Shown here: positions 11,301 to 22,318 of the stretch, piece after piece
Position numbering within the stretch: the first letter of the stretch is position 1
How the letters are laid out: each line of letters starts with the position of its first letter
DNA from: Chrysaora quinquecirrha
Lineage: Eukaryota; Cnidaria; Scyphozoa; Semaeostomeae; Pelagiidae
Reading direction: 5' to 3'
DNA: 64,000 nucleotides
Assembly (NCBI GenBank): GCA_014526335.1
Contig: JACTAT010000340.1
Coordinates: 545,342-609,341, forward strand
Made by a program: the position numbers and the translations under genes
The notes under the pieces: generated by a model
What the model was told of the DNA's origin: nothing
What the model saw: only the letters and a program-made list of their open reading frames with translations
Database searches by the model: none

Positions 11301-12365
11301 TTTGTTCTAACTGAAAGTCAATGAAATTGTGAACATTTTCCCGCCTAAATCAAGTTGGCTGAAGCCCCTGAGCCATCATGGCTCTGTTATGTAAATTTTG
11401 TGTTGTTGGGCCTACGGCTACCATTGGCCGCCATTTTAGGTTTAGCGTTGCAATACTTTTGTACCCTAAGTGTATTTATTCTCATACCACATCACTCTCT
11501 TTGCAAGTATTGTCATATTCATCAGCACTTTCGATGTCATCCATATAATCCATCACCCAGTCGTCGTCTCCACAATCCATTGAGTTATCTAATGAGTCTA
11601 CATTGAAAGAAGATTTAACTTGCATTAAAAACTATGGCATCGTGATTTTGTTAATTTTCACTAATCACAATTAATCTGGATCTCTACAAAATAAAGCCTG
11701 ATAAATAATTTTCATGTGAAATTGTAGCAGTTTAGTATGCAAAGTTATGAGGACACAAGATGATGTTGTGACATATGCTTGCCAGGATTCGAACCTGGAC
11801 GCATTCTCTGGACAGAGAATGATGCTTCCATTACATCACAAGCATGTCAGTTGAATATCACAAACAAGGCATCTCTATGTGTCAAGTTATCAGAACAGCA
11901 CAAACACAAATCACAACACTTTTTCAAAGCGCTTGTCTCATGGTGCACTTAATTGGTTATTTGGTTAAATTTCCAGAAGGCTTCACTTACCAAAATATCT
12001 AGACTCTCCCAACGTATCTTCACTAACCGAATTCGGATCCACTTCTTCTTCACAGGTCTGGTCGCCAAAAACAACTGGTGATTCATTTAGGCGTAGTTCT
12101 TTATCACTTTCAACAGGCTTCTTCTTATACTGTTTTGGGCGCTTTCTATTTTTACGAGTTTATAGTTCTTAAATGAATTATGAGGCACGGTATCAAAACA
12201 TGAATAAACTTTGACAGAAGAAGTAGAAGCAGTACTATTAGTACTAGCAGTAGTAGTACTACTACTAGACGAGCCAGTACTAGCACATGCCCTATCCATT
12301 CCTTTGACTTTCTTTCTTAATACTTTGCTTTGATACCCTATCGTTTCAAAAGATTTTCTAGCCAA
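8389..12365 (-). CDS. Spliced Cys-rich gene, possibly KDZ/HMGXB3-like
   Basis: Exons read on the minus strand: 12365-11991 (donor GTAAGT), 11597-11488 (donor GTATGA), 10201-10076, 9879-9775, 9314-9198, 9058-9030, 8878-8389 (donor GTAAGT). The phases fit: the first exon leaves one base, the second supplies two, then phase 0 for the next two, and 9314 to 9058 to 8878 also join in frame. The 9879-9775 to 9314 junction does not fit, so one boundary there is wrong. The N-terminal exon is basic with a Ser/Thr run; the second is very acidic; later exons have Cys clusters (CLYLCSCD, and a SWIM-like CNFGRHDCRH at ~8740). The pattern recalls the Cys-rich proteins linked to KDZ transposons and HMGXB3, from memory only. 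The first exon needs one extra A in an AAAAA run (~12152) to stay in frame. Downstream exons are not seen: satellite follows at 8087. Confidence 0.55.
10393..11472. mobile_element. 1.08-kb MITE with long TIRs, TA-flanked
   Basis: The two ends are inverted copies of about 170 bp, starting CACTTAGGGTACAAAAGTAT. A further inverted stretch around GAAATATTTC(G/A) at ~10645 and ~11220 extends the arms to about 270 bp. TA lies at 10391-10392 and 11473-11474. The centre is non-coding. It sits in an intron of the minus-strand gene, 15 bases past the donor of exon 11597-11488. Confidence 0.88.
11775..11845 (-). tRNA. tRNA-like sequence, anticodon unclear
   Basis: Read on the minus strand it has a 7-bp acceptor (ATGCTTG with CAAGCAT), a D-arm region TGTAATGGAAGCA, and a perfect T-arm CCAGG-TTCGAAT-CCTGG with a good B box (GGTTCGAATCC). 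The anticodon arm is odd: CATTC and GAATG pair, but the loop between them is 10 nt (TCTGTCCAGA), or 6 nt if two more pairs form. The anticodon therefore cannot be assigned, and a pseudogene or a SINE head is possible. It lies in an intron of the minus-strand gene. Confidence 0.5.
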
Positions 12366-12997
12366 CTGGCTTACCTTTGATCTGAAGATTTACCATTAAG
12401 ACAACAATATTCTATACAGGTGCTTTATAATTTTATTAGATACCATTAGGTAGCATAAAATGCAATCAGTACAAGATACAAGGTAGGCCTAGTCTATATG
12501 AGATTGTGAAAAGCTGGAGCATCTTTTAACAACCTCCCTTGCAAAAAAAGTAATTGAAGTTCATTTCCAAAACGAGGAATTTTCGTTGGTTGAATCTCAT
12601 ATTTTGCGATTTTCCATAAATGCATTACACACAAATTCACATTGTATGGCCTGGCCTGGCCTACAAGGTTGAATCTTGTTTTTCACATAGTCAAGAGAAA
12701 TGAGCCCTCTTTCTCATTACCACTGCAATATTATAAAAATATAGAAGACAGAGTTGAGGTGAGTGAGATGAGCTTGATAAAATAAAAAGCCAATAAAATT
12801 AGGTTCAGTTTACCTGAGTGGTTGGTTTCCTAAAATCAAACTGACTTTAATATATACTGTGTTTTCAGTCACGTGACCAAATTCAACAGAAATCCTGTTG
12901 GCGGCCATGTTGGTGTACCAAGTTGCTGTGGGCAGTTGAAGGAAGGTGAAGGATTAGGCTGATTTTTGAGTTGTAAATTGTATTTGAGTGAGCTGAA

Positions 12998-14390
12998 ATG
13001 GTGTTTTGCATGATAGTTGGTTGTCCAAATAAAAGTGAAGATGTACCAGGACATTACTGTAGGGTACCTGCTGTGATAACCAACCAAGGAGAGGCATATG
13101 AGGAGTTAACGAAAGAGCGGCGAAGAAAATGGCTTGCCGCCATAAGCAGAACTGGCCTAACCGAAAGTATCACTCGGAATGACCGGGTTTGCTTTCGACA
13201 CTTTGTCTCTGGTATCGCTGCAAAGCCTTGGGATAGATTCAATATCGACTGGGTCCCTACTTTAAACTTAGGCCACAACAAGCAAGAGAAGAACATGGAA
13301 GCAGTTGTTAATCGTGCAGAGAGGACAAAACAGAGAAGGAAGCGAATTGAAGAGAGCTTAGAAGAGGAAGTAGCTACGGCAAAAAGCAGCAAAACCAAAT
13401 GAACCCGGAGAAACTATAATGGAGATCTTTGCTGAACCAGAATTTGAATATCCATGTGAAGATTCTTTGAGTGAAAATGATGAGGGGATAGCCAGAAGCC
13501 ATCAAAAGAGTAAAGGGCAACAAAAGCAAGACCAATCAACTCAAACTGATGAATTTGACTATCTGTTAAAAGAAAGACGCATTAACTGCTCTAATAATGC
13601 CTTTTCAGAGGAGTATTTTTCTGGAGATGATGGAAAAGTTCGGTTTTATACTGGTCTGCCATCTTACGATGTGCTTAAGGTAACATTTGAGTTCGTGTCC
13701 TCTCGTGTGACCAGGAATTTTCAGTCAACAACAAAGTTTCAAGAATTTATTCTGGTTCTGATCAAACTCCGATTAAACGTTCCCCATCAGTATCTAGCAT
13801 ACAGATTTAACATTTCCTTGAGTATTTTCACATTGGTTACTTGTCATGGATGTTTGTCTTACACCTCTGATTTCATGGCCTGAAAGAGCTGATTTATGGA
13901 AAACAATGCCTCAGGTTTTCAAGTACTCATTTGGAAATAAAGTAACTGTAATAATTGATTGTTTTGAGATCTTTATAGACAGACCATCAAATTTACTTGC
14001 AAGAGCACAAACATTTTCATCATACAAGCACCACAACACTGCAAAGGTACTGATAGGAATCACGCCACAAGGAACCATCTCTTTTGTATCAAGTTCTTGG
14101 GGAGGGCGAACATCGGATAAATATTTAACACAGAATTGTGGCATATTAGGCAAACTTCTTCCTGGTGACTTAATTCTTGCTGATAGAGGATTCACTATCC
14201 AGGAAAGTGTCTGGTATCATCAAGCAAATATTAAAATCCCAGCTTTCACAAGGGGAGAAGATCAACTTGATCCAGTCGATGTGGAGAAGACACGTGGTAT
14301 AGCAAATGTGCCATTCACGTCGAAAGAGTTATAGGGTCACTGAAACAAAAGTACACAATTTTCCAAAGCACATTGCTATTTTCAAGGTTT
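12998..14390 (+). pseudogene. ISL2EU-type transposase (THAP, HTH_Tnp_4, DDE)
   Basis: At 12998-13402 is a THAP-type C2CH zinc finger: C-x4-C near the start, CFRH at ~residue 65, then WVPTLNL. After a frame change, 13419-13840 carries an acidic linker and the HTH_Tnp_4-like segment (LPSYDVLKVTFEFV onward). A second frame change near 13840 opens 13846-14334, the IS5-like DDE core: first Asp in VIIDCFE, second in ILADRGF, GRTSDK between. The Glu-bearing block ([12 protein letters not shown]) is present only in the +1 frame at 14310-14350, so the main frame ends early. The protein would bind the element's ends and cut DNA in the nucleus. At least three frame breaks and the deletion junction make this copy inactive unless the breaks are sequence errors. 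Confidence 0.88.
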
Positions 14391-15261
14391 CATGGCTTTT
14401 CATCACAAAAGAATCACAGTGATCATTGATGAGGCTGAGGGCAACTGCCTTTGATTTGCATTTGCTGAGCGATGTATAATATTCAGATAGGTCCTCTTTT
14501 GTTGGCTCTTCTATTCTCTTACTCCTACTTGAAGTCTGCATCTTCATCTCTGATTGTTGATTCTGGTTGATATTTGCTACTTTTTTATCAATCTCGTTCT
14601 TGAGCTTTTTACATGATGCAAAATTAATGTCAGCTATTGGTAGATATTCAATATCTTTGGAAAATTTTGGAACAATCCAGTTACACTTGACTTGTGTACA
14701 ACTAAGCTGCTCTTTAACCCTGCCTGTCACCTCCAAATAAAACAAAATGCTTGCCACATGGGAACAACATTCACCCAGCCCTGCCATACATGTGCAGTGA
14801 GCTGAGCATATGGCGCCTGTCTTCTCTCCGATGACCCAGCACTTGACAAGTGGGTCATTCACCCGTTGCGAATGTTTTACCTGTCCAAGAATCACATATT
14901 TATCGTTTATAACTATGCCCTCGACACTTGTGATAAATCCAGAAGCCATCTGATTATAAGCCTGAAAGCTTCTATATGCTTTAAACTGCTGATTTGTGTA
15001 GAAGCTCGTTTCCAAAACTACATACGACAAAAGATCGCACGCTTCAAGCGGGAGCAAACATTCAGGGTCCAACTTCGCTTTAGGAATGAGCCACGGATCA
15101 ATTTTGATACTTCCAATCTTTTCAATATAGCGTTTCTTAACATGTTCATCCAAGTTAGAAGCATATTCCGATAATAAGACTTTAACTTGCTCTCTTACTT
15201 TCGGCGTTATATCCGAAGAAACATTTGCTAGCTTACCAAAGTTTTTCACGTCCGACGCCAT
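14329..15261 (-). CDS. SWIM zinc-finger protein of ISL2EU element, C-terminally truncated
   Basis: 310 codons, start ATG at 15261 ([17 protein letters not shown]). A SWIM motif CxC...CxH is clear at about residues 155-170 (HCTC, then ECCSH), following a [14 protein letters not shown] beta-rich region. In related proteins this is followed by a YqaJ/lambda-exonuclease-like domain; here the reading frame runs instead into the antisense of the transposase 3' end from about 14390 down, so its last ~20 residues are not its own. The two genes therefore overlap tail to tail over an internal deletion. Loss of the nuclease makes the product unlikely to act in transposition. Confidence 0.8.
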   Translation of the reverse strand: MASDVKNFGKLANVSSDITPKVREQVKVLLSEYASNLDEHVKKRYIEKIGSIKIDPWLIPKAKLDPECLLPLEACDLLSYVVLETSFYTNQQFKAYRSFQAYNQMASGFITSVEGIVINDKYVILGQVKHSQRVNDPLVKCWVIGEKTGAICSAHCTCMAGLGECCSHVASILFYLEVTGRVKEQLSCTQVKCNWIVPKFSKDIEYLPIADINFASCKKLKNEIDKKVANINQNQQSEMKMQTSSRSKRIEEPTKEDLSEYYTSLSKCKSKAVALSLINDHCDSFVMKSHETLKIAMCFGKLCTFVSVTL

Positions 15262-15275
15262 TTCTAATCAAACAT

Positions 15276-16256
15276 AGTCCAGAGGGTGAATGGGGAGCAT
15301 TACCACCTGAGCTGGGACTTAATGGGATAAACATTTTCTGGGTCACTTTTGGCGTAGTCCAAATCTGGAATGATGAAATCGATTTTGGAGTCACTGGTTA
15401 CTGGTATAACCATGAAATTTAGTATTCCTAAGTAAATTGACCTGTAAAATACCATTAAGGAAGATATATTGCCTGTATAACCATGAAATTTAGTATTCGT
15501 AAGTAAATTGACCTGTACAATATCATGAACATCAAATCAGGTCGATAAATTACCCTATTTTCTTTATCTAGAATAGGGGCTCGATCCCAACCTCTTTATC
15601 ATAACCGTAAAATTGATTTAGGAGGTTATATGGTCTTGGCCTCATTTGATTTTTATGGTATTTTACAGGTCAATTCACTTTGGAATACTAAATTTCATGG
15701 TTATACCGGTAACCAGTGACTCCAAAATCGATTTCATCATTCTGAGGACTGGGGCTAAGCCCCCTGTTCTAAAAATAGATCATAGGGGCATTTTTGAGCT
15801 TGGGTCTGTTTTGGATCGTTTTATACGACTCAAACTGCATATTTTGTGAAATTTTAATGCTGGTATCATATTTTGCACTATTGTTGTGCTTTCAGACCGG
15901 ACTAGAAGTGCGTGCCTTCCTATTGAACGCTTCGCTCTAAACCCACAGCCCCCCAAACTAACCCAGCGATCCCACCAATGTAACCCCTTTAATAAGAGTC
16001 TTTATTCATCCACAATTTGATTGAATTTGTTGGCCAAGAATAGCCCCCTGGCTCTTGTTGATAAAAGGACTGCTATCATTACGAATAAATAAGTCCCTCT
16101 CTATTTCTCCCAAAACCCCCCTGTATCTCCGAAAAGCCCCCCAGAATCACCGATCAACATCCAGATTCGCAATCTACGCCAAAAAGTGACCCAGAAAATG
16201 TTTATCCCATAAAGTCCCAGCTCAGGTGGTAATGCTCCCCATTCACCCTCTGGACT
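15276..16256. mobile_element. Foldback element nested in the ISL2EU transposon
   Basis: The ends are inverted copies of about 80 bp starting AGTCCAGAGGGTGAATGGGG. Nearer the centre, 15368-15470 and 15655-15745 form another inverted pair (GGTATAACCATGAAATTTAG and its inverse), with one extra copy at 15475-15530. No protein is encoded. It inserted 15 bases upstream of the SWIM start codon, so it probably displaced that gene's promoter. Confidence 0.8.
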
Positions 16257-16715
16257 AACAAGGAATATTTTGGTACACCAACATGGCCGCCGCCTCGTTT
16301 TCGAAATGAATGTGGCGTCACGTGAAAACACAGTATAGGAAGATAAGTAGATAAGATATCCTTTTGAATAATGGCCCTTTTTAGGCCTAGACTACTGGCC
16401 TAGCTTTGCTTTTTCAGAATCATATATAAGGACTTCCCATACAACGATTGTGTTGGAACTTTTATAGCCCATTCAACACCTAATATAATCAAAAAATATT
16501 TCAAAGTTAGCCTAGCAGTAGCAGATAATAAGTTCTAAACCAATGAATGCACATCACACAGACAAATGCACACCAACCAAATGGAAATTAAACAATCCAC
16601 CTTTAATTCTATGTATTGTGTAAATATTAGCTTCAAGGCTTTGTTTGTAATAATTCTTTAATACTAGTAGGTATGATTGTGAAAAGTATTCATTATTCCT
16701 TATTTTTTTAGGATA

Positions 16716-17766
16716 TCAGTGCTGGGCTGGTATTTTGAGGCCATGATCTGTTTCCATCTGATCTGGTCCAACTCTTCTAAAGCTGTGAAAATTATAGCTT
16801 TCAAAATCCCCAGTTTTAGGTAACATTTCAGAACTGAGCCCCCATTTTTGGGTCCGTTTCTGAAATTGGGCCCCCGTTTTTGGGTGGAGAAATTTATTAA
16901 TCCACCTCACACCCCCGTCATCATTCTTGGGCACCGCCAACCCCGGGACATATGGTGGAATACTACTAACAAGGGGGTTAAGATGATGATCTAGAAACTC
17001 AGAAATATGCTCCGTCCCACAATTAGAGATAACTGACCTACCTACTACACCACTGAGACCCTTGTAAATCATAGGCAACAAATAGCACCGACCAAACTAA
17101 ATTCACCGAACGATAAATTGCTAAAATTACCACCCTCTGGTGAAACAGAAAGCATTTCGCCCTCTAGAAGAGAAAGATAAGTTTCCAAGATAGGATCGGC
17201 CCGCGGGGGGTTCAAACCTGATTTAATATTAAATTTATCGGGGTCATAATCCAAATTATTATCGTACTTAAAAAACCAAGAAAGTCTTAATCTTCGCTTG
17301 AAAGCATCAATGTCTGCTTTGAGCTGACCTTTGTCTATGTCACTAGGGGTGGGTGAAAATTTTAAACCTCTAGATAATAGTTTTATCTGATCTTCAGAGA
17401 GGTTTTTATGGGAATATTCACCGCACTCCCAGAAACAAAAACACAGGTCAGCCGTTCAGAACTCTCACCACCTCCATCTGCCATTGTTTTCGACGCCTCA
17501 TCTTGTTCTCCTTCCTCAGCTATGCTTTCTTGTTGTTCATCCTGCTCTATTTCTTCCTCTCTCAAATCACTATCGAAAAATTCCTCATTCATCCAATGTT
17601 CAGTTGAGGAAAGTTGCATTTCCATATCGTTGTTAAATAACATGTTCTTCTCCATACACAATGCCTTTGCTTTCTTTATCCGTTTTCCTCTCAAATCCCT
17701 ACAACTTCGCTCTAGTTTAGCCCTTACCCGACGCATGCCTCCTTTAGTCAGTTCCGTTCTCCGCAT
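16716..17766 (-). pseudogene. PLE remnant with internal deletion
   Basis: Read on the minus strand, 17766-17383 is a charged N-terminal region, 17420-17070 carries the PLE N-terminal hallmark LLSRGLKFSPTP and a following helix-rich part, and 17050-16960 carries an RT fragment (VVGRSVISNCGTEHISEFLD) from the fingers/palm border. The material expected between these blocks is missing, which places a deletion near 17075. No YxDD or GIY-YIG part follows. The remaining 16716-16930 has no recognisable PLE content. Confidence 0.75.
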
Positions 17767-17799
17767 AATTAGCGTGTTGTAGCATTTATCTTACGTTAT

Positions 17800-18096
17800 C
17801 TCTCTAAGTTTCTCTCTGTAATTCGAACCAAAAACGTCAGCAATGAACTTTCTGCCTCATTCATTATTTCCTTACATGAACTTTGTAGTAGGGTTTCTTT
17901 AAGAAAAATTTTGAACTGCACATTGTCCTTATACCCTACAGGTGTAGACGGTCGAATTCACGAAGTTTGACGTAAATATAACTCAGTGCACTCAGTTGGG
18001 GGTATAGGCATGCTCTGCAAGAAAATTTTTAAATTTTATGGGTCTAAAATCGCTCTGGTGGTCATTTTGCGATTGAAATTTGCAAAATCTAACTAT
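17800..18096. other. Non-coding; dispersed repeat fragment
   Basis: No gene seen. The stretch at 18020-18095 (AAATTTTATGGGTCTAAAAT and on to ATCTAACTA) is similar to 42570-42645, so it is a dispersed repeat. Gypsy element B inserted into its right edge. Confidence 0.5.
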
Positions 18097-18101
18097 GAGA
18101 C

Positions 18102-18260
18102 TGTTGTATTCTATGGTTTATAGAATAAATTCAAGAAGACACTGATCGCTATATCGCATGATGAACTCAAAACTAGTCAAAAGTAATAAGTCTACATTAA
18201 CACGTGAGGATTAGAAGACTGGGTTCTAGTAGCGTCCTTTCGCAACATAACAATACAACA
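18102..18260 (-). repeat. 3' LTR of gypsy element B
   Basis: 159 bp, TG...CA ends. It matches 27645-27803 with about four substitutions (for example CTATATC against CTGTATC). Confidence 0.93.
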
Positions 18261-18322
18261 TTACTCTTTTCCTAAAAAAATTAAAAAAAAGGTTTTCTTT
18301 GTCTATCGAATAATTGAAGAGT

Positions 18323-19150
18323 CTATTGCATCTCCATGATGATCTGTCTGTTTTCGATTTCTTGCTGAACGTCTTGGAGCAATGATGTTTTCCTGATTGT
18401 CTGTTTCATTACTCGACGCAAATTGTAAATCATCATCTGATTCTTCAGCAATGTTTCTATTTGGTACTTTCTTGAAAATGACACATTACGAGTTATATAT
18501 CTACTGTTATTTCTTGCAGTTATTCTTGTGCCTTTAATCTTTATCACTGTGTAAGGAACAGGATCAAATCTCGTAGAAAATTTATTTTCTTTCTTCTGTT
18601 GACAGATGACTGTATCTCCGACTTTTATGTCACTGGGTTTTGTTCCTCGTTTAAGATCAGCATAAATCTTTGAAGATTGCTTTCTTTGTTGATCGTTCTG
18701 TACAGCTTCTCCGTCTCGATTAACAACTTTTGATCTTCTTTCCAACATTGGTAGTTTGCCTTTAACAACTCTGTTAAACAATAATTGAGCAGGAGGAATT
18801 TTCGTGGTTGTATGCAGTGTTATTCTATAGTTCAACAAAAATCTTTGTAATTCTTGTTTCCATTTTCGGTGTTCTACATGTGCGGTCTTCAGTGCTTTTC
18901 CTAATGGTTTGTTGAAAGCTTCGATTTCTGCATTGCCTTGCGGCCATAGCGGTGTGCTTCGTACATGATTAATTCCTAACAAAGACATGTAATTTTCAAA
19001 TTCTTTTCCTTGAAAAGGTGGGCCATTGTCTGTTGTTACTTTATCTGGTATTCCGTGTCTTGCAAATATGATATCTAATTTTGGTAATACCACTGTAGCT
19101 GCCGTTGAAGAAACAATTTCCACTTCTGGATACTGTAACGAAGTACACAA
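18323..19150 (-). pseudogene. Element B integrase, C-terminal part
   Basis: This is the rest of the integrase whose first part lies at 24425-24700. It carries the second catalytic Asp (VTTDNGPPF) and the Glu region (PQGNAEIEAFNK), then a basic C-terminal domain. The reading frame enters from element A's LTR; the true upstream residues (ending VIDCYSRY) are on the other side of A. The first ~8 residues are LTR-derived. Confidence 0.9.
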
Positions 19151-19355
19151 GAACCAAGATAGATAACTAAACTTTATTCAATCCAATATTTCTCTTCGAA
19201 TTTAAACTCCAATAAACGATAAACTCTAACTCACAGCAATTCACTATTTCCCAACCGAACTCTCTGACACACTTCTCCAACCACTAGTGAACGCCTCCTT
19301 ACATAATTACGCCCATGTCTAGTTCCAAACTCCCCCATTAACTCACATCTCTACA
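19134..19355 (-). repeat. 3' LTR of gypsy element A
   Basis: 222 bp; reads identical to 24221-24442, which suggests a recent insertion. Confidence 0.95.
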
Positions 19356-19564
19356 CTCCCCACGCCTGAAATAAACTTAATCCTAAATTAAAACAAAATA
19401 AACAAAATAATTAAATCTACGAATATCAACTACAGATTTTTTTTTAAACTTTTTTTTTTTTCCTAAATGTCCATAACTTAAAAGTCAGCGCAGCGTAGCT
19501 ATATAAGTGTTTCTCTTTATTTACAAATACAGTCACTGATAGTCTATTTCTATCGATACTTCCA

Positions 19565-22318
19565 TTAGTATTCCATCACTGGAACTCCGTAACGCTCTTC
19601 GACTTCTGATTCAGATTCATCACTACATAGATCGTTTTCGTCTTGCTCAATATCATCAAGCTCGTAATCTATTTTAAATGGTTTTAAACTGTTGAAATGC
19701 ACTACTTTTCTCTTCTTATCCACCAAGGATTCAATTTCGCAATTTCCTTCTCGTATACCAACAATCAGATATGGTCCTACAAACTTTTGTTGTAGCCCTC
19801 TAGCTCTGAAGTTTTTCAAAAGTACCGTATCTCCGATAATAAGTGATTTACTTTGCCTCGAGCGATATTTTGAGTCATAATCATGCTTCTGTTTCTCTTG
19901 GGCTTTCTTAAGTCTTTCAAGAACAATATTTCTCAAGTCAACTTGTCTCTTCTTCAACTCTTCCAAATACTTAGCTGGACCATGCGTTGGCTTAGCTGCG
20001 ATCTCTTTTTGTTCAATACCTAACGGCAATCTAGCATCTCTACCATATAACATTTCAAATGGTGTTACTCCTGTCGAAGATTGCTTGCTTACTCTGTAGG
20101 CTAGAAGTGCATGAGGTAATTGCTCATCCCAGTCGTCTTGGTCGTTGTTTACTTTCATACGTAATAGTGACTTCAAAATCGAATTAAATCTTTCACAGAG
20201 TCCATCAGTTTGCGGATGATAAGCTGTCGTTCTCCGTTTTTCAATCCCAAAAAGTTGACACATTGATGTTACGAGATGCGACTCGAAGTTTCGTCCTTGG
20301 TCCGTAAGCAAAACCGAAGGCATACCATGTCTCGCAAATATTTGCTCAAGAGCTCTAACGACTGTTTCAGCTTCTTGATTAGGTAGTGCTGTTGCTTCAG
20401 CATATTTCGTATAGTAGTCAATGACTGACAGTATATACTTATTGCCTGAACGAGTAGTTTTCAGTGGTCCAACTATGTCTACCCCAATCATGTAAAATGG
20501 AATTGGGACTATTTCGATCGACTTTAAAGGCCATCGTGGTCTAGGCACAATTTTGTTTTTCGCACAAAGTTCACAACTGGCACAAAATGATTCGACTGAT
20601 TTGAAGAAACCTGGCCAGTAGAATTTCTTTTGAATCACATCAAATGTCGTAGCAACGCCTAAATGACCGACTTGTTCGTGAGCTTCCTTCAAAATCGTTT
20701 TTGTGACGAAATTAGGTAATACAATTTGATTTCTCTCCGTATTCGTGTCATCAATCCACCTCCTGCACAGAAGACTGTTTTCTATGGTCAATGAATTGAA
20801 GATATTGTATAACGCATGTAGTACTTTGGATGCATTATCTGGCTTCTCCTCTGGTCGAGTTCCTTCAACTACCCAACTCTTCACTTCATAGATATCTTTG
20901 TCAAGCTCTTGAAGTTCTTTTAACTCGTCAACTGAATATCCTAATACTTTAATGCTTTTCACTGGAGCACGTGAAAGCGCGTCTGCGTGTTTCATTAGCG
21001 ATCCTGCTTTATGCTCGATAGTATACTCGTATTCTTGTAGCTTAATTAGCCATCGAGCTATTTTCCCATTAGGATGTTTTATTCCCTTTAGCCACTGCAG
21101 TGCTTTATGATCTGTAAACACCTTGACATGTCGGCCATAAATATAAGGATGAAAATATTGCATTGACCACACAACTGCGAATGCTTCCTTTTCAGTAGTG
21201 GTCCAGTTTTTCTCTGAGCCTGAAAAAGCTTTGGACGCAAAAGATATAACTCGTTCTGTACCATTTTCATCTTTCTGACTTAAAATCGATCCAATGCCCA
21301 CATCACTGGCATCTGTGTACAAGATATAATCACGATCGGTATCCGGAAATCCTAGAACTGGGGACGAGATAAGTTGTTCCTTTAGCGTATCAAAAGAATC
21401 TTGACAACTCTGATTCCAAGTAAATTTTACATCCTTTTGCAGCAAACGATGTAAAGAATGAGCAATGTCACTGAATCCAGATATAAATCGACGATAATAC
21501 GATATCATTCCAAGGAACCTTCTAAGCTCTGTTAGGTCTTTTGGAACTGGAAATTCTTTGATGGCAATTACTTTCTCCGGATCTGGGGAAAGACCTTCAT
21601 CCGTGATCTGGAACCCAAGAAATTTGACATTTTTATGTCCAAAATGACATTTTGATGGCTTTAACTTTAATCCCGCGCTTCTTATTGCATTAAACACTTC
21701 TGTAAGGTTACTCATGTGTTCTTCAAAATTTCGACCAACAATAAGGACGTCATCTAGGTAAACCAGACATTTGTTTGGTAGCAAACCTTGTAGGACGTTC
21801 GACATCAGACGTTGAAATGTCGGAACGGCATTTGACAAGCCAAAAGGCATACGCTTAAAATGATATATATCACCACCGGGAATAACGAACGCAGTTTTTT
21901 CTTGGCTAGACTCCTCTACTGGGACTTGCCAGTATCCAGACGCTAAGTCTAATGTTGTGAAGTATTTGTGGCCAGATAACGTGTCTATAAGATCATTGAT
22001 TTGAGGTAACGGGTAAGCATCCTTAACTGTCACTTCATTAAGTTTACGAAAATCGATGCAAAACCTCCAAGTACCGTCTTTCTTTCTTACCAATACTATT
22101 GGGCTCGCCCAAGGCGATTTGCTTGCTTCTATTATGTTATTTTGAAGCATTTCTTCCACTTGTTCCTCAACTACCGGTCTCAGCGCATTCGGTAAGCGAC
22201 GTGGTAACTGTTTTATTGGCGCAGCGTCTCCTGTTTCAATCTTATGTTCAGCTTTAGAGGTTAAACCTAGCTCACTCAAGTTTTTGGAAAATAACGCGTG
22301 ATTTTCTCTTAAAAACAC
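19565..22318 (-). CDS. Element A pol: reverse transcriptase, RNase H, integrase
   Basis: 917 codons without a stop. RT: SPWASPIVLVRKKDG, FTTLDLASGYWQ, and the catalytic YLDD in KCLVYLDDVLIVG at about residue 190. RNase H: YTDASDVGIG and FTDHKALQWL. Integrase: H-H-C-C finger (H-x-GHLG, then CASCELC), first Asp in GVDIVGPL, second in LLTDQGRNF, Glu in PQTDGLCERFN. The tail has a GPY-like module (FVGPYLIVGI) and no chromodomain. It copies the element RNA into DNA and inserts it. All catalytic residues that I can check are present. The likely natural N-terminus lies further upstream and is joined by the frame change near 22407. Confidence 0.95.
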   Translation of the reverse strand: MFLRENHALFSKNLSELGLTSKAEHKIETGDAAPIKQLPRRLPNALRPVVEEQVEEMLQNNIIEASKSPWASPIVLVRKKDGTWRFCIDFRKLNEVTVKDAYPLPQINDLIDTLSGHKYFTTLDLASGYWQVPVEESSQEKTAFVIPGGDIYHFKRMPFGLSNAVPTFQRLMSNVLQGLLPNKCLVYLDDVLIVGRNFEEHMSNLTEVFNAIRSAGLKLKPSKCHFGHKNVKFLGFQITDEGLSPDPEKVIAIKEFPVPKDLTELRRFLGMISYYRRFISGFSDIAHSLHRLLQKDVKFTWNQSCQDSFDTLKEQLISSPVLGFPDTDRDYILYTDASDVGIGSILSQKDENGTERVISFASKAFSGSEKNWTTTEKEAFAVVWSMQYFHPYIYGRHVKVFTDHKALQWLKGIKHPNGKIARWLIKLQEYEYTIEHKAGSLMKHADALSRAPVKSIKVLGYSVDELKELQELDKDIYEVKSWVVEGTRPEEKPDNASKVLHALYNIFNSLTIENSLLCRRWIDDTNTERNQIVLPNFVTKTILKEAHEQVGHLGVATTFDVIQKKFYWPGFFKSVESFCASCELCAKNKIVPRPRWPLKSIEIVPIPFYMIGVDIVGPLKTTRSGNKYILSVIDYYTKYAEATALPNQEAETVVRALEQIFARHGMPSVLLTDQGRNFESHLVTSMCQLFGIEKRRTTAYHPQTDGLCERFNSILKSLLRMKVNNDQDDWDEQLPHALLAYRVSKQSSTGVTPFEMLYGRDARLPLGIEQKEIAAKPTHGPAKYLEELKKRQVDLRNIVLERLKKAQEKQKHDYDSKYRSRQSKSLIIGDTVLLKNFRARGLQQKFVGPYLIVGIREGNCEIESLVDKKRKVVHFNSLKPFKIDYELDDIEQDENDLCSDESESEVEERYGVPVMEY

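Larger units (their letters stand above)
12856..16334. mobile_element. ISL2EU-type DNA transposon, 3.5 kb
   Basis: TIRs of about 65 bp start ACTGTGTTTTCA at the left and end TGAAAACACAGT at the right; both contain GGCGGCCATGTTGGTGTACC further in. The flanks are AT at 12854-12855 and 16335-16336, the 2-bp AT duplication known for ISL2EU. The cargo is a THAP + DDE transposase on the plus strand and a convergent SWIM-domain protein on the minus strand. In intact relatives the SWIM protein continues into a YqaJ-type nuclease; here that part is missing, so the element is internally deleted. A foldback element (15276-16256) is nested near the right end. Confidence 0.85.

Noticed and set aside
12869..13398. 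Minus-strand open frames opposite the THAP domain
   Set aside because: Antisense shadows of the THAP-transposase coding region.
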